Shown here piece after piece: positions 1 to 10,697 of a DNA stretch of 64,000 bases. Position numbers and translations under genes: made by a program. Within the stretch, counting starts at the first letter, position 1. Every line of letters begins with the position of its first letter. The notes beneath the pieces were generated by a model that searched no databases, was not told the origin of the DNA, and saw only the letters and a list, made by a program, of their open reading frames with translations. This stretch comes from Aphrocallistes beatrix (Eukaryota > Porifera > Hexactinellida > Sceptrulophora > Aphrocallistidae): contig OY725498.1 in NCBI GenBank assembly GCA_963281255.1, forward strand, positions 558,001 through 622,000. The letters run 5' to 3'.

Positions 1-870
1 CCTAAACCTAATGACCAACACGAAGAAGTACCTAAACCTAATGGCCAACACGAAGAAGAACCTAAACCTAATGACCAACACGAAGAAGTACCTAAACCTA
101 ATGATCAACTCAAAGAAGATCTAGAACCTAATGGCCAACTCAAAGAAGATCTAGAACCTAATGGCCAACTCAAGGAAGATCCTAAATCCGATGACCAACA
201 CGAAGAAGATCTTGAAACTAATGACCAACACGAAGAAGTACCTAAACCTAATGGCCAACACGAAGAAGAACCTAAACCTAATGACCAACACGAAGAAGTA
301 CCTAAACCTAATGGCCAACACGAAGAAGAACCTAAACCTAATGACCAACACGAAGAAGTACCTAAACCTAATGATCAACTCAAAGAAGATCTAGAACCTA
401 ATGGCCAACTCAAAGAAGATCTAGAACCTAATGGCCAACTCAAGGAAGATCCTAAATCCGATGACCAACACGAAGAAGATCTTGAAACTAATGACCAACA
501 CGAAGAAGTACCTAAACCTAATGACCAACACGAAGAAGTACCTAAACCTAATGATCAACACGAAGAAGTACCTAAACCTAATGACCAACACGAAGAAGTA
601 CCTAAACCTAATGACCAACACGAAGAAGTACCTAAACCTAATGGCCAACACGAAGAAGTACCTAAACCTAATGGCCAACTCAAAGAAGATCTAGAACCTA
701 ATGGCCAACTCAAGGAAGATCCTAAATCCGATGACCAACACGAAGAAGATCCAGAACAGAAAGACCAACTAAAAAAAGTACTTAAACCTAATGACCAACT
801 AAAAGAAGATCTAGAACCTAATGGCCAACTCAAAGAAGATCCTAAATCTGATGACCAGGTAGTAGAATTT
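1..870 (+). repeat. 30-bp coding minisatellite, about 29 copies
   Basis: The unit is CCTAAACCTAATGACCAACA followed by CGAAGAAGTA, with a diverged flavour beginning GATCTAGAACCTAATGG. A higher-order 270-bp period is visible: bases 101-240 recur at 371-510, and part of that block again near 671-750. Unit length is a multiple of three, so the reading frame is kept. The array continues beyond the left edge. Confidence 0.95.
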
Positions 871-1527
871 TTTAAACCCAATGAAATAATCGAAGATCTT
901 AAATACGAAAGCAAAAACATAGAAGTTCTTGAACAGGAAGATCAGGGCAATAGGGGCTCATTAAATGATGGGAATATTACTAACAGGATTAAAGAACTGA
1001 TGACAATTAGTGATACGTCAGTAAGGATTATATCTAGAGAGACAGGAGAGCATGAGGGTGAAATTGACAAGAATTCTTTAGAATTTTTAGAAAAGCTCAG
1101 AGGCTTAGAAAAGGATACAAACAATGGTTGGGAGTATGTTTTTATTGTCGTAAAGCGAGAGAAAAGCAATTGTGTTGCAGATACTGAGAGCAAAAAAGAT
1201 CTTAAAAACGAAGATAAGAGCAAGGAAGTCTTTCAAACAGAGAACAAAATCCAAAGAGATTTCAAATCTGAAAACAAGAGCAAAGAAGAAATGGGGAAAG
1301 TAGGTAGGAACCATGTAGTCAATGATAAGGTGACAAATAATGGCATAACGGGGCTATCACAGAGAGAAATGCAGGAAATTCCTAAAGATGGGACTGTTAA
1401 TGCAAAAATGGAGTTTTTTAAAAGCTTAGAAAACAAGAATGAACAATCTCACCATGCCCCCCGTGAAATGAATCGAAGGATGAGTAACCTTGTAGATCTG
1501 GAGAGAAAGAAAACCCTTGAAAACTGA
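1..1527 (+). CDS. 3' part of a GIMAP-family protein with a decapeptide repeat array
   Basis: The frame that starts at base 1 is open to the TGA at 1525-1527 (508 codons) and has no start in the window, so the gene begins upstream. Bases 1-870 are about 29 units of 30 bp, each coding ten residues of the types PKPNDQHEEV and LEPNGQLKED. The units decay up to about 930. The part coded by about 961-1160 (from NRIKELMTISDTSVRIISRE, ending in a WEYVFIVVKRE strand) resembles the half-AIG1 modules at the C-terminus of the genes at 5231-6598 and 8017-10304. That link places it in the family. The last 120 residues are charged and Lys/Glu-rich. The array is probably disordered or an extended spacer; its function is unknown. 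It is the only gene on this strand left of 25 kb. Other frames through the array are also open, but only this one runs into the conserved module. Confidence 0.75.
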   Translation, partial: PKPNDQHEEVPKPNGQHEEEPKPNDQHEEVPKPNDQLKEDLEPNGQLKEDLEPNGQLKEDPKSDDQHEEDLETNDQHEEVPKPNGQHEEEPKPNDQHEEVPKPNGQHEEEPKPNDQHEEVPKPNDQLKEDLEPNGQLKEDLEPNGQLKEDPKSDDQHEEDLETNDQHEEVPKPNDQHEEVPKPNDQHEEVPKPNDQHEEVPKPNDQHEEVPKPNGQHEEVPKPNGQLKEDLEPNGQLKEDPKSDDQHEEDPEQKDQLKKVLKPNDQLKEDLEPNGQLKEDPKSDDQVVEFFKPNEIIEDLKYESKNIEVLEQEDQGNRGSLNDGNITNRIKELMTISDTSVRIISRETGEHEGEIDKNSLEFLEKLRGLEKDTNNGWEYVFIVVKREKSNCVADTESKKDLKNEDKSKEVFQTENKIQRDFKSENKSKEEMGKVGRNHVVNDKVTNNGITGLSQREMQEIPKDGTVNAKMEFFKSLENKNEQSHHAPREMNRRMSNLVDLERKKTLEN

Positions 1528-2772
1528 GATGAATTCTACTCTTTTCTTCTTCTAACTATCATTAGTACTAAATCTGTATACTCAAATGCTTAAATATTTT
1601 ACTTAATTCCCCTAAACATTGTCAGTGGTCACTGTAGACTTTGTAAAAATAGTGATAGTGTGTAAATTTCTGTGATTGAGTTTTATCATAATTATGTACA
1701 TTTTGATAAAATATTATGAGTTTAGACTGTTTCAGAATAATATTATATTCAAGTAGGACCATTAGGTAGAAATATATTATGATCACTCAGGAGTTATTTT
1801 CCTGATGTATCAGCCATGTTTCATGAAGTAAAGTGCTCTCTCACGATTAACTAATTAATTTCTGATAAGGATACTCATATATACCAACTTGAGCTATGAT
1901 AAAGCGGAACGCAGAGTTGAATTTAGCGGTACATGGTTAGACACAATAGAAAAGTGTTACATATGTATGCAATCTAAAAAAAGTGAGACTAATGGAAATA
2001 TTTCATGTAAAACGGAACACTCGTAAAAATTAGTTAAGTAGAAGAGTCTAAAACGCAGAATATACCGCCATTGGTATGTATGGACACGTCATATTCTAGC
2101 AGAGTTAGGAGCGGATTGAGATTTACAGACTGATTGTATTATACCAGAGTTGCAGGCAGGTGTTTTTCACTGTCACAAGTACCAATCAGGGAATGGATAA
2201 TAAAATAGAACTTTATTAATGCGGAACTTAAGCTTACAAAAACTCAGTTACATAAAATAATTCCCTAATTAGACTCTCCCAGTGACAATTAATGACAAAT
2301 CGATTTGAATTTTATACAATGGATTCATATAACTAACTTGCCATTTTAATAATAAAACATCTGCGTACTTTTTTCCATCCCGAAGATTTTTATCGTGGAT
2401 TTTGTGGCACGGTCCGTAAGTCGGTTGCATTAAAATTTCGGGTCGCAGAGCTGACTGAGGTTACAAGTTTCCGCCCAAGTTCTACTTTTCTAGGAAATTT
2501 GATTTGTTATTGAAAGGTTTCAACAAATGAGAAATCTGTTTGAACATTTTTGTGGTGTTACTAGACTTGTAACGTAAGTATACTATGAAATTCCCATATT
2601 ATTCCTTAGTTCTTGTACAGAATCAGTTTAACATAATTTGTTTAAGATAATAATATGAACATACTTGCAGCAATGCTAGAATAACACTAAAATATAACAC
2701 AAGCCCTTAGTATTTAATTACGCATAAACACACGTCTTAAGATTTGGGGGATGCTTATGCTTGAGTCCATCT
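1528..2772. other. Gene-free stretch between convergent genes
   Basis: This AT-rich DNA lies between the + strand gene ending at 1527 and the - strand gene ending at 2773. No coding sequence is evident. Around 1885-1935 there is a piece resembling 'CCAACTTGAGCCATGATAAA', which recurs near 14225, 19365 and 27245 and is probably a decayed small transposon. Confidence 0.6.
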
Positions 2773-4483
2773 TCATGGTTTCCTCTTGTTTCTCCTGAAA
2801 TTACGAATGCCTATACAGCCCAGCAAACCGCCGCTTTTCATTTCTTCTTCAACTTGTTCAGTTGATTTGATTCTGTTTGGTTCATTACTGATAGTGATTA
2901 GTTCTGGGTCATTTTCGCTGAATACATCATTAACTTCATCATCCTGATTTCTAATAAGGAAGAGCTTTTCCAATGCTTTATTTCTGTTCAGAATACTGAT
3001 ATTTACCTCATTTAGGAATATGTATCTATGTTCTACTAATGTTAACAACTTCTTTAGAAATACCACGTGATCTTCTTGCCGTAGTATCTCCTCTAAAATC
3101 TCCCCAAAATTATTTTCAGAAATATTAACGATTTTTCCCAGATAAGTGAATACTATTATGGCGTTGGAATAGAAATCCAAATTTCTAGTCGCTAGAATTA
3201 ATGCAGCGTCATTAATTTTGATGAATTCTTCTCGAGAGAGAGATTCTGAGTTTAAGTTAACTGCGATGAGAAAGGTTACGTGATCGGAATATTCTATCTC
3301 ATTAATGCAGTTTGCCAGATATTTTCCGTATAGTTTTGGGTTTAAACCTTTTGATTGATCCACCACTTGTATCTTCAGCATTTTACTTAATTCATCTGAT
3401 TCATCTGTAAGTTTATTTCCGTAGGCAATCTTTCCACAGACTTCCATTTCATTTTTCGGAAAACCTTTTGCCCGTTTAGTTTGTTTCATCAAATGCGTTG
3501 GAAATATAGATGCACCCATTAACAAATTTCCTAAGGAGATTTTGCTCTGTTCCTCCCCAAACAGAATGAACCTACGATGGATTGCTTGGCCTTTGATTGC
3601 TCCAACTCGACTTTTATTCAACCGACATCTGAAAGAATTCACCATCTCTTCATACCTATGTAGTACAGATGATTAGCAATGAAAGATGATTAACAACTAA
3701 AAGGATCGCTAACGGTAAAATACTAGTACTCATTCTAGTATCAATCTATTATGTCGGATCATAGAGCAAATTAATACTTAGTAGTGAAGGAATGTAAGTA
3801 GCTACCAGCGTTAGAAACAAGTAATAACGGAGGCATTCCTACATTTGTTTCGAGTGTAAACTTAATAAATATTCAATTATTTCAACTTACCCAGGTAGAT
3901 GAGTTACTCCTAAGATCAACTCCTTTTTCATAGGCTGTATCACATCTCGCAATTTCTGTATGAGATCTTCAGGCTCAGTACTGTTAGACATCCAGATGTA
4001 CCTGTTCCCAGCTTTTTTTACTATTTGTTTGATGGCTCCATTTCTAGCAATTGACTTTTTCACTTGACTGTCTTTTCCCTCTTCAATCGATCCATTTGAG
4101 AATACTATTATGACATGTTTCCACCACTCTTTCTCGTTTCTTTGATTGTATCCATAGAATTTGCTGTGAGGTAACTTTTGTATCATCGTAGACATTCCTT
4201 CACTGAATATCTCTGTTAGACTGATGAGTACTAAGATAGCTGATACCTCCACACCTTGGTATGATTCTTCTATTAATCTCAATATCTTCGAATTTGGAAT
4301 GCTTGCGGAGCCCCTGGCATTTAGGTTTAAGTCTGAGAATGGAAAGAATGCAATTTCTTCTAGAACATAATAGTCACTTTCTTGAGGAATTTTGAATTGA
4401 TCCCAAAAATCTTTAGATTTGAAGCCGTTATTTCCATGTATGACGATTCTGAATTTAGTTTTTACCTCTAATTTTGTTGCCAT
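2773..4483 (-). CDS. Type B GIMAP-like protein, both nucleotide sites degenerate
   Basis: Two exons, 4483-3891 and 3655-2773, give 491 aa. The donor GTAAGT follows ...CTACCTGG and the acceptor is CATAG; the phase-2 join gives G-Y-E-E-M. Exon 1 holds the P-loop-less AIG1-like domain (HGNNGFKSKD, then VSAILVLISLTEIFSEG and RYIWMSN). Exon 2 holds the GTPase-like domain, but G1 reads GEEQSKIS instead of GxxxxGKS, G3 reads DQSK, and the usual THxD of G4 is TYLG. Nucleotide binding is therefore unlikely, although the frame and splice sites are intact. A pseudo-enzyme or a recently relaxed gene are both possible. The 5' flank is related to that of 5231-6598. TTAG lies 5 nt before the ATG. It is the outermost member of the minus-strand cluster. 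Confidence 0.82.
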
Positions 4484-5230
4484 AAAAGCTAATATGGGAT
4501 GTAAAGAGTGAACAAAAACCTCTTAGTAGTTAATGTTATTCTAGGAGATGTCCTATGGTATGTAGGCAATTAAGGTATATTGGGTTAGCTTTGAAATCCT
4601 CAAAAATATTTAAACATAGTAAATATTTATACTAATTCAGAACTGATTATATACGTATTTCAAAGTTTAGAGTAAATTACTTGTTTTTACTAGGAATAAT
4701 TTGGTCATGTGAAGTCTAATATTATTAAACTTTAAACTGATAATCTCAGTTTAAGCTGGATTTAATATGATCTGTTAACAGACACAGCATAAATATTGGT
4801 AGATTCGCATAAAATAATGAGATGTAACTCACAGCCTTTTACAAGTAGTATAATTTCATTCTGTAACTTTGAGTACAGCCTCTAGTATAGGAGATTCCCC
4901 TTTGAACTAGATCTCTACGATTACTAGAGGCCATTTCATTAGCGACAAACTAGTACGTATATTTCAAATCACACATTAATAGAGCTCTAATTGAATATTT
5001 CCAGATGTATTAGAGTATTTATGTTTTATGTCTTTCGAGTCATTAAATATCGGCCTATCCGACGGACATTTTTTCTTCTATACATAAGTACATGTGATTC
5101 CCAAGATTACTACATAATTGAATAAAAATAAAATATGCAAAACAACACACCTATCAAACCACTTATCTAACTAATGTTAAGAGTTATATAATGTTCAATT
5201 CATTCAACACTCACTTACTTGCAGATCTTC
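4484..5230. other. Gene-free spacer
   Basis: No coding region is evident. The part next to 4484 is the 5' flank of the downstream gene and resembles the flank beyond 6598, including a shared CTCAAAAATATTT block. The part next to 5230 holds a GTAAGT directly after the stop codon of the gene at 5231-6598, which could be the donor of a 3' UTR intron. Confidence 0.5.
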
Positions 5231-6598
5231 CTAGTTCTGTGCTCCGTCGATTGACAGATCTGGTTCAATTTCAGTTTTTTTTAGAATCTCAGGTTCTTGA
5301 TTTTCGTTGTTTTTTGTCAAGACAATGCATGTGAAAGTCCAGGAATCGTTATGATCATCTTGCATCGGCGGACCTTTCAGGATTGCTTCTGAGAGTTTAA
5401 GGATTTTTTGATAGATTTTTTTCTCACATTCCTCTTCTGTTTCATCTGAAAATATCTTGATCGGTATCTTACTAGTAGTACTCAGTTCGTTGAGTGCTTC
5501 AGTTATTTGCTTAACATTAATCTTGTTTGTGGTGCTAGAGCTTTTATCATTAGGATCATTTTGATCTTGTTGATCACTAACACCTGCAGGTGCTGAAGAG
5601 GGAGAAGTGTTTCCCAGATCTTCACTATTCGTTTCTGTCCTTTTTAAAACTATGCAGGTGTATTGGGAAGACTCAACTTCATCATCTTTCTGAATATCTT
5701 CAAGCACTTTTTCTCCAAGCTTTAGAACTTCTTGATAGATTTCTACTTTGCGCTCATCTTCTGTGTCGTCTGAAAATATCCTGATTGGTGTATCATAGGA
5801 AGTGTTCAGGTCTCTAACTCTATCGATTATCTTCACACCAAAGTCATTATCCCAATTATCAAATTCGAAGAGTTTCTTTAGGATTTCATTCCTGTTTATT
5901 CTGCTGAAGTCCATTGTGTTTATGAACATGTATCTTTGATGTACTAAATCGAGCAGCCTTTTTACATAAACAAACTCTTCTTGTTGTAACTTATTATTTA
6001 GTATTTGTTCAGGAGTTTCTTTTGTATGCAGAACAAGTTCGTCCACGTGTGTGAAGATTACAATGGCGTTTGTGAAGAGTTCAAAATTTAACTTTGATAA
6101 AATTTGTTCAGCATCCTTGATCTTTTTAAATTCTCTTTCTGAGAAACGACAGAAATTCAAATCAATAAGAATTAGAAAGGTTTTGCGCTCTGGATTTCCT
6201 TTTTTGTTGATGCAACTTTTCAAAAACTGTTTTAGTTTCTCTTGATTTACACAATTAGGATCGTCTACTACTTCTATTCTCAATTTTTCTTTTGAATTAC
6301 AACTACAATCTTTTTCTTCAGCAACTATCCCAGTCTCACCCATTAGGAAAGCGTTTGCCTTTACTGATGGCTTAGAGTACCATCCAGTACTGAATAGTTT
6401 TGATTCACGAGGTCCTAACAGCAGATTTCCTAGAGTGCTCTTGCCACTCTTTGCCTCTCCCAGTATAACAAATCTTCTGTTTCCATGGTGCTCTGTCTTC
6501 TCAGTTCCTTGAGATGTAATTCGTGGCTGAACTGTTAATTCATCATTTTCTGGTGTATCGTCTCCAGATTTAGGAACTAAATTCTCACTTGAAGCCAT
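5231..6598 (-). CDS. Type C AIG1/GIMAP-like GTPase with two C-terminal half-modules
   Basis: Single exon, 455 aa. A hydrophilic N-terminus of about 40 residues is followed by an AIG1-type G domain: G1 GEAKSGKS at residues 47-54, a G3-position DDPN at 112-115 that lacks the usual glycine, and G4 THVD at 183-186. Two related C-terminal modules follow near residues 269-325 and 378-435, each with an IFSDxTEDE-like start and a CIVLxK strand. They look like the second half of an AIG1 domain repeated twice. The region upstream of the ATG resembles that of the two-exon gene at 2773-4483, which suggests this gene lost its P-loop-less first exon. The G domain is very close to exon 2 of 8017-10304. TTAG lies 5 nt before the ATG. 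The family binds GTP on membranes; the substrate or partner is unknown. Confidence 0.87.
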   Translation of the reverse strand: MASSENLVPKSGDDTPENDELTVQPRITSQGTEKTEHHGNRRFVILGEAKSGKSTLGNLLLGPRESKLFSTGWYSKPSVKANAFLMGETGIVAEEKDCSCNSKEKLRIEVVDDPNCVNQEKLKQFLKSCINKKGNPERKTFLILIDLNFCRFSEREFKKIKDAEQILSKLNFELFTNAIVIFTHVDELVLHTKETPEQILNNKLQQEEFVYVKRLLDLVHQRYMFINTMDFSRINRNEILKKLFEFDNWDNDFGVKIIDRVRDLNTSYDTPIRIFSDDTEDERKVEIYQEVLKLGEKVLEDIQKDDEVESSQYTCIVLKRTETNSEDLGNTSPSSAPAGVSDQQDQNDPNDKSSSTTNKINVKQITEALNELSTTSKIPIKIFSDETEEECEKKIYQKILKLSEAILKGPPMQDDHNDSWTFTCIVLTKNNENQEPEILKKTEIEPDLSIDGAQN

Positions 6599-7145
6599 AT
6601 AAACTAATATAGAATGTAAAAAGTGACCATTAATTTTTATGGTAACTAATATTCAAATAGGATATGTCCATGGGCCATGGCTTTAAGGCAAGTACATTTG
6701 ATTAGTTTTCTGTGATGCTCAAAAATATTTGAACACACACTTACACTAAATCAAAACCTAGGGGTGTCATAGTGTCAAGTGTTCTCCAGGTGTCTGATCC
6801 TAGAATATACACACAGTGAGGAGTATGAAGTACTTCTGACACTATGGTGAGGAGTCAAGGATCTCTTGTGCCGGATAAATATTTTCAAGATTTAGTTTCC
6901 CTTGGGATCTAGGAGTAATTTTGTGCTTGAAAAATTTGTTCAAATAATTTGTAGTATTATTAAAATTAAAACTTTGGTAATCTACGTTTCAAGCAGGAAT
7001 TAGAAATAAATCTGTTAAAAGGAGTAAAATTTAGCATATTTAAAGTCATAATTGTTCTCTAAGAATTTCAGACTTTATTTATTGAAAATAAAATTAAAAG
7101 AATATTTGTTGAGTCAATCGGAAATATATATATATATATATATAT
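6599..7145. other. Gene-free spacer with a TA microsatellite
   Basis: AT-rich 5' flank of the gene at 5231-6598, with no coding sequence evident. A run of (TA)n covers about 7125-7147 and abuts the transposon at 7146. Confidence 0.6.
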
Positions 7146-7632
7146 ATGTAACGAATTGATTAAAGAAACTACCAGGCGTAGGCCAATTTTGGGCATGTGG
7201 GAGTCTTTTGGCTATGGCTCCAGTAAGTTCTGAGCTCAGACCAAAATGTCGGCTCATCATGGAATTATGACGTCATTGTCACATTTTTGAAAGTTAAGCA
7301 ACACAGTTATTCGAGCATAACTCAGCCATTATAGGAGATAGAAGGCTGAAATTTTAATAGAATATGTATACTAACATACCTCACATATGATGCAACTAAA
7401 AAATTGATGACTCATCACTTAGTTATAACGTCATCATTGCGCATCAAAAATTTTACATTTGACAAATTTTGTGATTTTTCGAGTGATATCGATTTTAAAA
7501 CTAAGATGGACATATTTAGAGATGATATCTCCCTTATAATTAACCAATGTCACCTCCAGGCGACCGAAGAGAGCCTCCGGCGGACACGAAGTGTCCGCTA
7601 GCCGCGCAGCGCAAGCAAGCGAAGCGCGCTTG
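7146..7632 (+). mobile_element. Helitron-like non-autonomous element
   Basis: It begins TGTAACGAATTGATTAAAGA and ends with a GC-rich hairpin tail (AGTGTCCGCTAGCCGCGCAG, then CAAGCGAAGCGCGCTTG) followed by host T. The same body lies inverted at 12887-13381, and the tail recurs at 24229, 33318 and 61758, always CTTG followed by T. That fits A^T insertion by Helitrons. No transposase or helicase is coded. Confidence 0.55.
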
Positions 7633-7704
7633 TAGTCCTTTAAACTGGGAAATTTTCTTAAAAATATTGCATAATGCATTTGTATTTTGCATTTCATTTA
7701 CCAT

Positions 7705-7835
7705 AGGCGCCAAACCCGGGGGGAGGGCTGGTCGGTTCTCTCCTGGATTCGGAGATGGGCCATATGCGCACGAAAAACAAAATTTAGGGATGAACCCTCC
7801 TAGAAACCCCAAGTTGTCCATAGATTTCTAAAGTT
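7705..7835. mobile_element. GGCGCC-ended MITE-like repeat
   Basis: It starts AGGCGCCAAACCCGGGGGGA and contains CTGGATTCGGAGAT and CAAAATTTAGGG. It is related to 61405-61545 and, more loosely, to 20236-20324, which ends GTTTGGCGCCC. The right end is decayed. Confidence 0.5.
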
Positions 7836-8016
7836 CCTGCGTTGCAGGCCCTACTACCAACCTTACTGTAGTCTATGCCTATGTATTAACCCAAGTGCTA
7901 TTACATAACTGCATTTTTCAAACAAAATATGCAAATACTTTACCACTAGTTGGTGCTAATGTTAAAAGCTATGTAAAGTTCAATAATTCACTCAGAACTT
8001 ACTTACTTGATGGTAT

Positions 8017-10304
8017 TTATAGAGGTCCTGATATGGATGTTTCACGAACTGGATCATCTGGTTCATTTTCAGTATTTTTTGGAATCTCAGGTTCTTGATT
8101 TTTGTTGCTTTTTGTCAAGACAATGCATGTGAAAGTCCAGGAATCGTTATGATAATCTTGCATCGGCGGACCTTTCAGGAGTGCTTCTGAGAGTTTAAGG
8201 ATTTTTTGATAGATTTTCTTGTCACATTCCTCTTCTGTTTCATCTGAAAATATCGTGATGGGTGTCTTACTAGTACTACTCAGTTCTTTGAGTGCTTCAG
8301 TTATTTGCTTAACATTAATCTTGTCTGCAGTGCTAGATCTTAGCTCTTTAAGATCTTTTTGGTCTTGTTGACCTGTGCAATCCTCGGGTGTCGGAGGAGG
8401 AGTAAATTGTATCAGATCTTCATAATGTGTTTCCTCCCTTTTTAAAACGATGCATTTGTAAGAATCAATGTCTTTATCTTCCTCAATGTCTTCCAACAAT
8501 TTTTTTCCAAGCTTCAGAACTTCTCGATAGATTTCCTCTTTGCGTTCATCTTCTGTGATATCTGAAAATATCCTGATTGGTGTATCATAGGAAGTGTTCA
8601 GGTCTCTAACTCTATCGATTATCTTCACACCAAAGTCATTATCCCAATTATCAAATTCGAAGAGTTTGTTTAGGATTTCATTTCTGTTTATTCTGCTGAA
8701 GTCCATTGCGTTTATGAACATGTGTCTTTGATGTACTAAATCGAGCAGCCTTTTTACATAAACAAACTCTTCTTGTTGTAACTTATTATTTAGTATTTGT
8801 TCCTGAGTTTCTTTTGAATGTAGAACAAGTTCGTCCACGTGTGTGAAGACTACAATGGCGTTTGTAAAGAGTTCAAAATTTAACTTTGTTAAGATTTGTT
8901 CAGCATCCTTGATCTTTTTGAATTCTCCTTCTGATAAAGAACAGGAATTTGAATTAATAAGAATTAGAAAGGTTATACGCTCTGGATTTCCTTTTTTGTT
9001 GATACAACTTTTCAAAAACTGTTTTAGTTTCTCTTGCTTTACACAATTAGGATCGTCTACTACTTCTATTCTCAATTTTTCATTTGACAAGCAAGTACAT
9101 CTTTTTTCGCCTGCATGCATCTTACATATCCCAACCTCACCCATTGGCAGATCTTTTGCTTTTACTGATGGCTTAGAGCACCAAACAGTATCGAAAGGTT
9201 GTGATTCACGAGGTCCTAATAGCATGTTTCCTAGAGTACTTTTTCCGCTTTTTCTCTCTCCCAGTATAATGAATCTTTGCTTTATCCCATTGTTTTCTTC
9301 CTCTTTAGCTTGTATGACATCTTTTTTCACAGGCAACGATGAATTGACTTTTCCTTGGGACCTAAACAATTGAAATAAGGAATATTTATCTCACTAACCT
9401 AAGAATAATTGTATCAGTATTTGGGATATCCTTATGTAATTACAATATATGCTAGGAATTCAAAAGGAAAGAATTAATGGGACATATTCTATTTTAGTTG
9501 ATTATTTAAGAAATATTGGGTTATTGGACATAATACGTATTTAATGCAATATCCACACCCTCCTCCCTAGTATTGCATAAAACTAATTTAGAATTATTCT
9601 TGTTAATAAACTTACTTTGTTGAAGAGTGTTCTACAATCAGTTTTCCATCTAAAAGTTGCATCTTCTCCTCCAGCATCTCTATTAGTTCATCTAATGGGA
9701 TCTTGTTCGACATACAAATGTACCTTTTCCCCGCTTTTTTCACTATATCTTTCACTCCACCGTTTTTAGAGATTGTTTGTTCCGCTTTAGATTCTAGTTC
9801 ATTTTCAATATTTCCAAATGAAAATACCACTATGACATATTTCCACCACTCTTTCTCGTTCTTTTGATTGAAACCGTAGAATTTGTTGTAAGGTAGCTTC
9901 AGTATTAACTTGTGCATCCCTTCACTGAAAATCTCTGTTAGGCTGATGAGCACTAAAACTGCGGATACTTCTAGGCCATGTTCTGATTGCTCTATTAATT
10001 CTAACATCTTTTCGCTGGGTTCAACTTGAGAGAATGATCTGTTCAAATTTAGATCTGAGAATAGGAGTAATTCAAATTTTTTTATTTCAGTATTGTATTG
10101 ACTTTTCATTTGGTCCAAAAGATGATTTGATTTGAATCCGTTGTTGCCATGTATGGCTATTCTGTATGTTGGTTCTGTATCTAGTATGTCTGTTGGCTCT
10201 GTATCTATGTCTGTTGGCTTTTTATCTATGTATGTTGGCTCTGTATCTCTATATGTTGGCTCTGTATCTATGTATGTTGGCACTATAGCTACACATTCAG
10301 CCAT
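8017..10304 (-). CDS. Type B GIMAP-like protein: pseudo-domain, GTPase domain, two half-modules
   Basis: Exons 10304-9616 and 9361-8017 give 677 aa. The donor GTAAGT and acceptor TTGTTTAG join in phase 2 (T-K-S-Q-G). Residues about 8-46 are heptapeptide repeats of the type PTYIDTE. Next come the P-loop-less domain (HGNNGFKSNH, VSAVLVLISLTEIFSEG, RYICMSN) and, in exon 2, a G domain with intact G1 GERKSGKS and G4 THVD but DDPN at G3. The C-terminus has two half-AIG1 modules (IFSDITEDE, IFSDETEEE) like those of 5231-6598. A GTAAGTAAGT follows the stop, so a 3' UTR intron is possible. TTAG lies 5 nt before the ATG. It sits 393 bp downstream of the type A gene at 10698-12299, forming an A-B pair. 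Confidence 0.87.
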
Positions 10305-10697
10305 GTTTGCTAATCAGGAAGTTAAATAGTAAATATTCTTGATTATATATCATTAGTCGTGAGTTGATTAAATTTCGTATTACTACTTTTGTCTATTCAA
10401 ATTACATTTAAATGAATGGCAGACATTTCATCCCTTAAACAGTTTGTCGCTGGACAATTCGTTGTATGGATCAAATACACCGGTACAAATTTGAGTTCAT
10501 TTACTTAGGTAAATTAATAGATCTCCTTAGCACTATTCTATTACATCAAATGACCTAATTGAAATCTCCGTTATCCCATAAGAATTAAGGATTTCAAGAC
10601 AATTGCTATATTTTATGAAAAAAAGCATTAGGGGAATCTTAAATCTAAAATGTTATTACTTCATGACAAGTTCAAATCTACTGCCAGGATTTCATGC
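10305..10697. other. Spacer of the first A-B pair
   Basis: 393 bp separate the stop of the type A gene from the ATG of the type B gene on the minus strand. The minus strand reads a pyrimidine-rich TTCCTGATTAG shortly before the B start codon. No gene is evident. Confidence 0.6.

Noticed and set aside
151-920. Antisense and alternate-frame open frames through the 30-bp repeat
   Set aside because: A repeat whose unit is a multiple of three leaves several frames open. Only frame 1 continues past the array into a module shared with other genes.
2773-3645. Separate gene starting at the ATG at 3645
   Set aside because: An acceptor at 3657-3656 and the in-phase donor at 3890-3889 join it to the upstream exon exactly as in three other genes.
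7540-7831. Overlapping short open frames on both strands
   Set aside because: They lie in the Helitron-like hairpin tail and the GGCGCC MITE; GC-rich palindromes keep frames open without coding.
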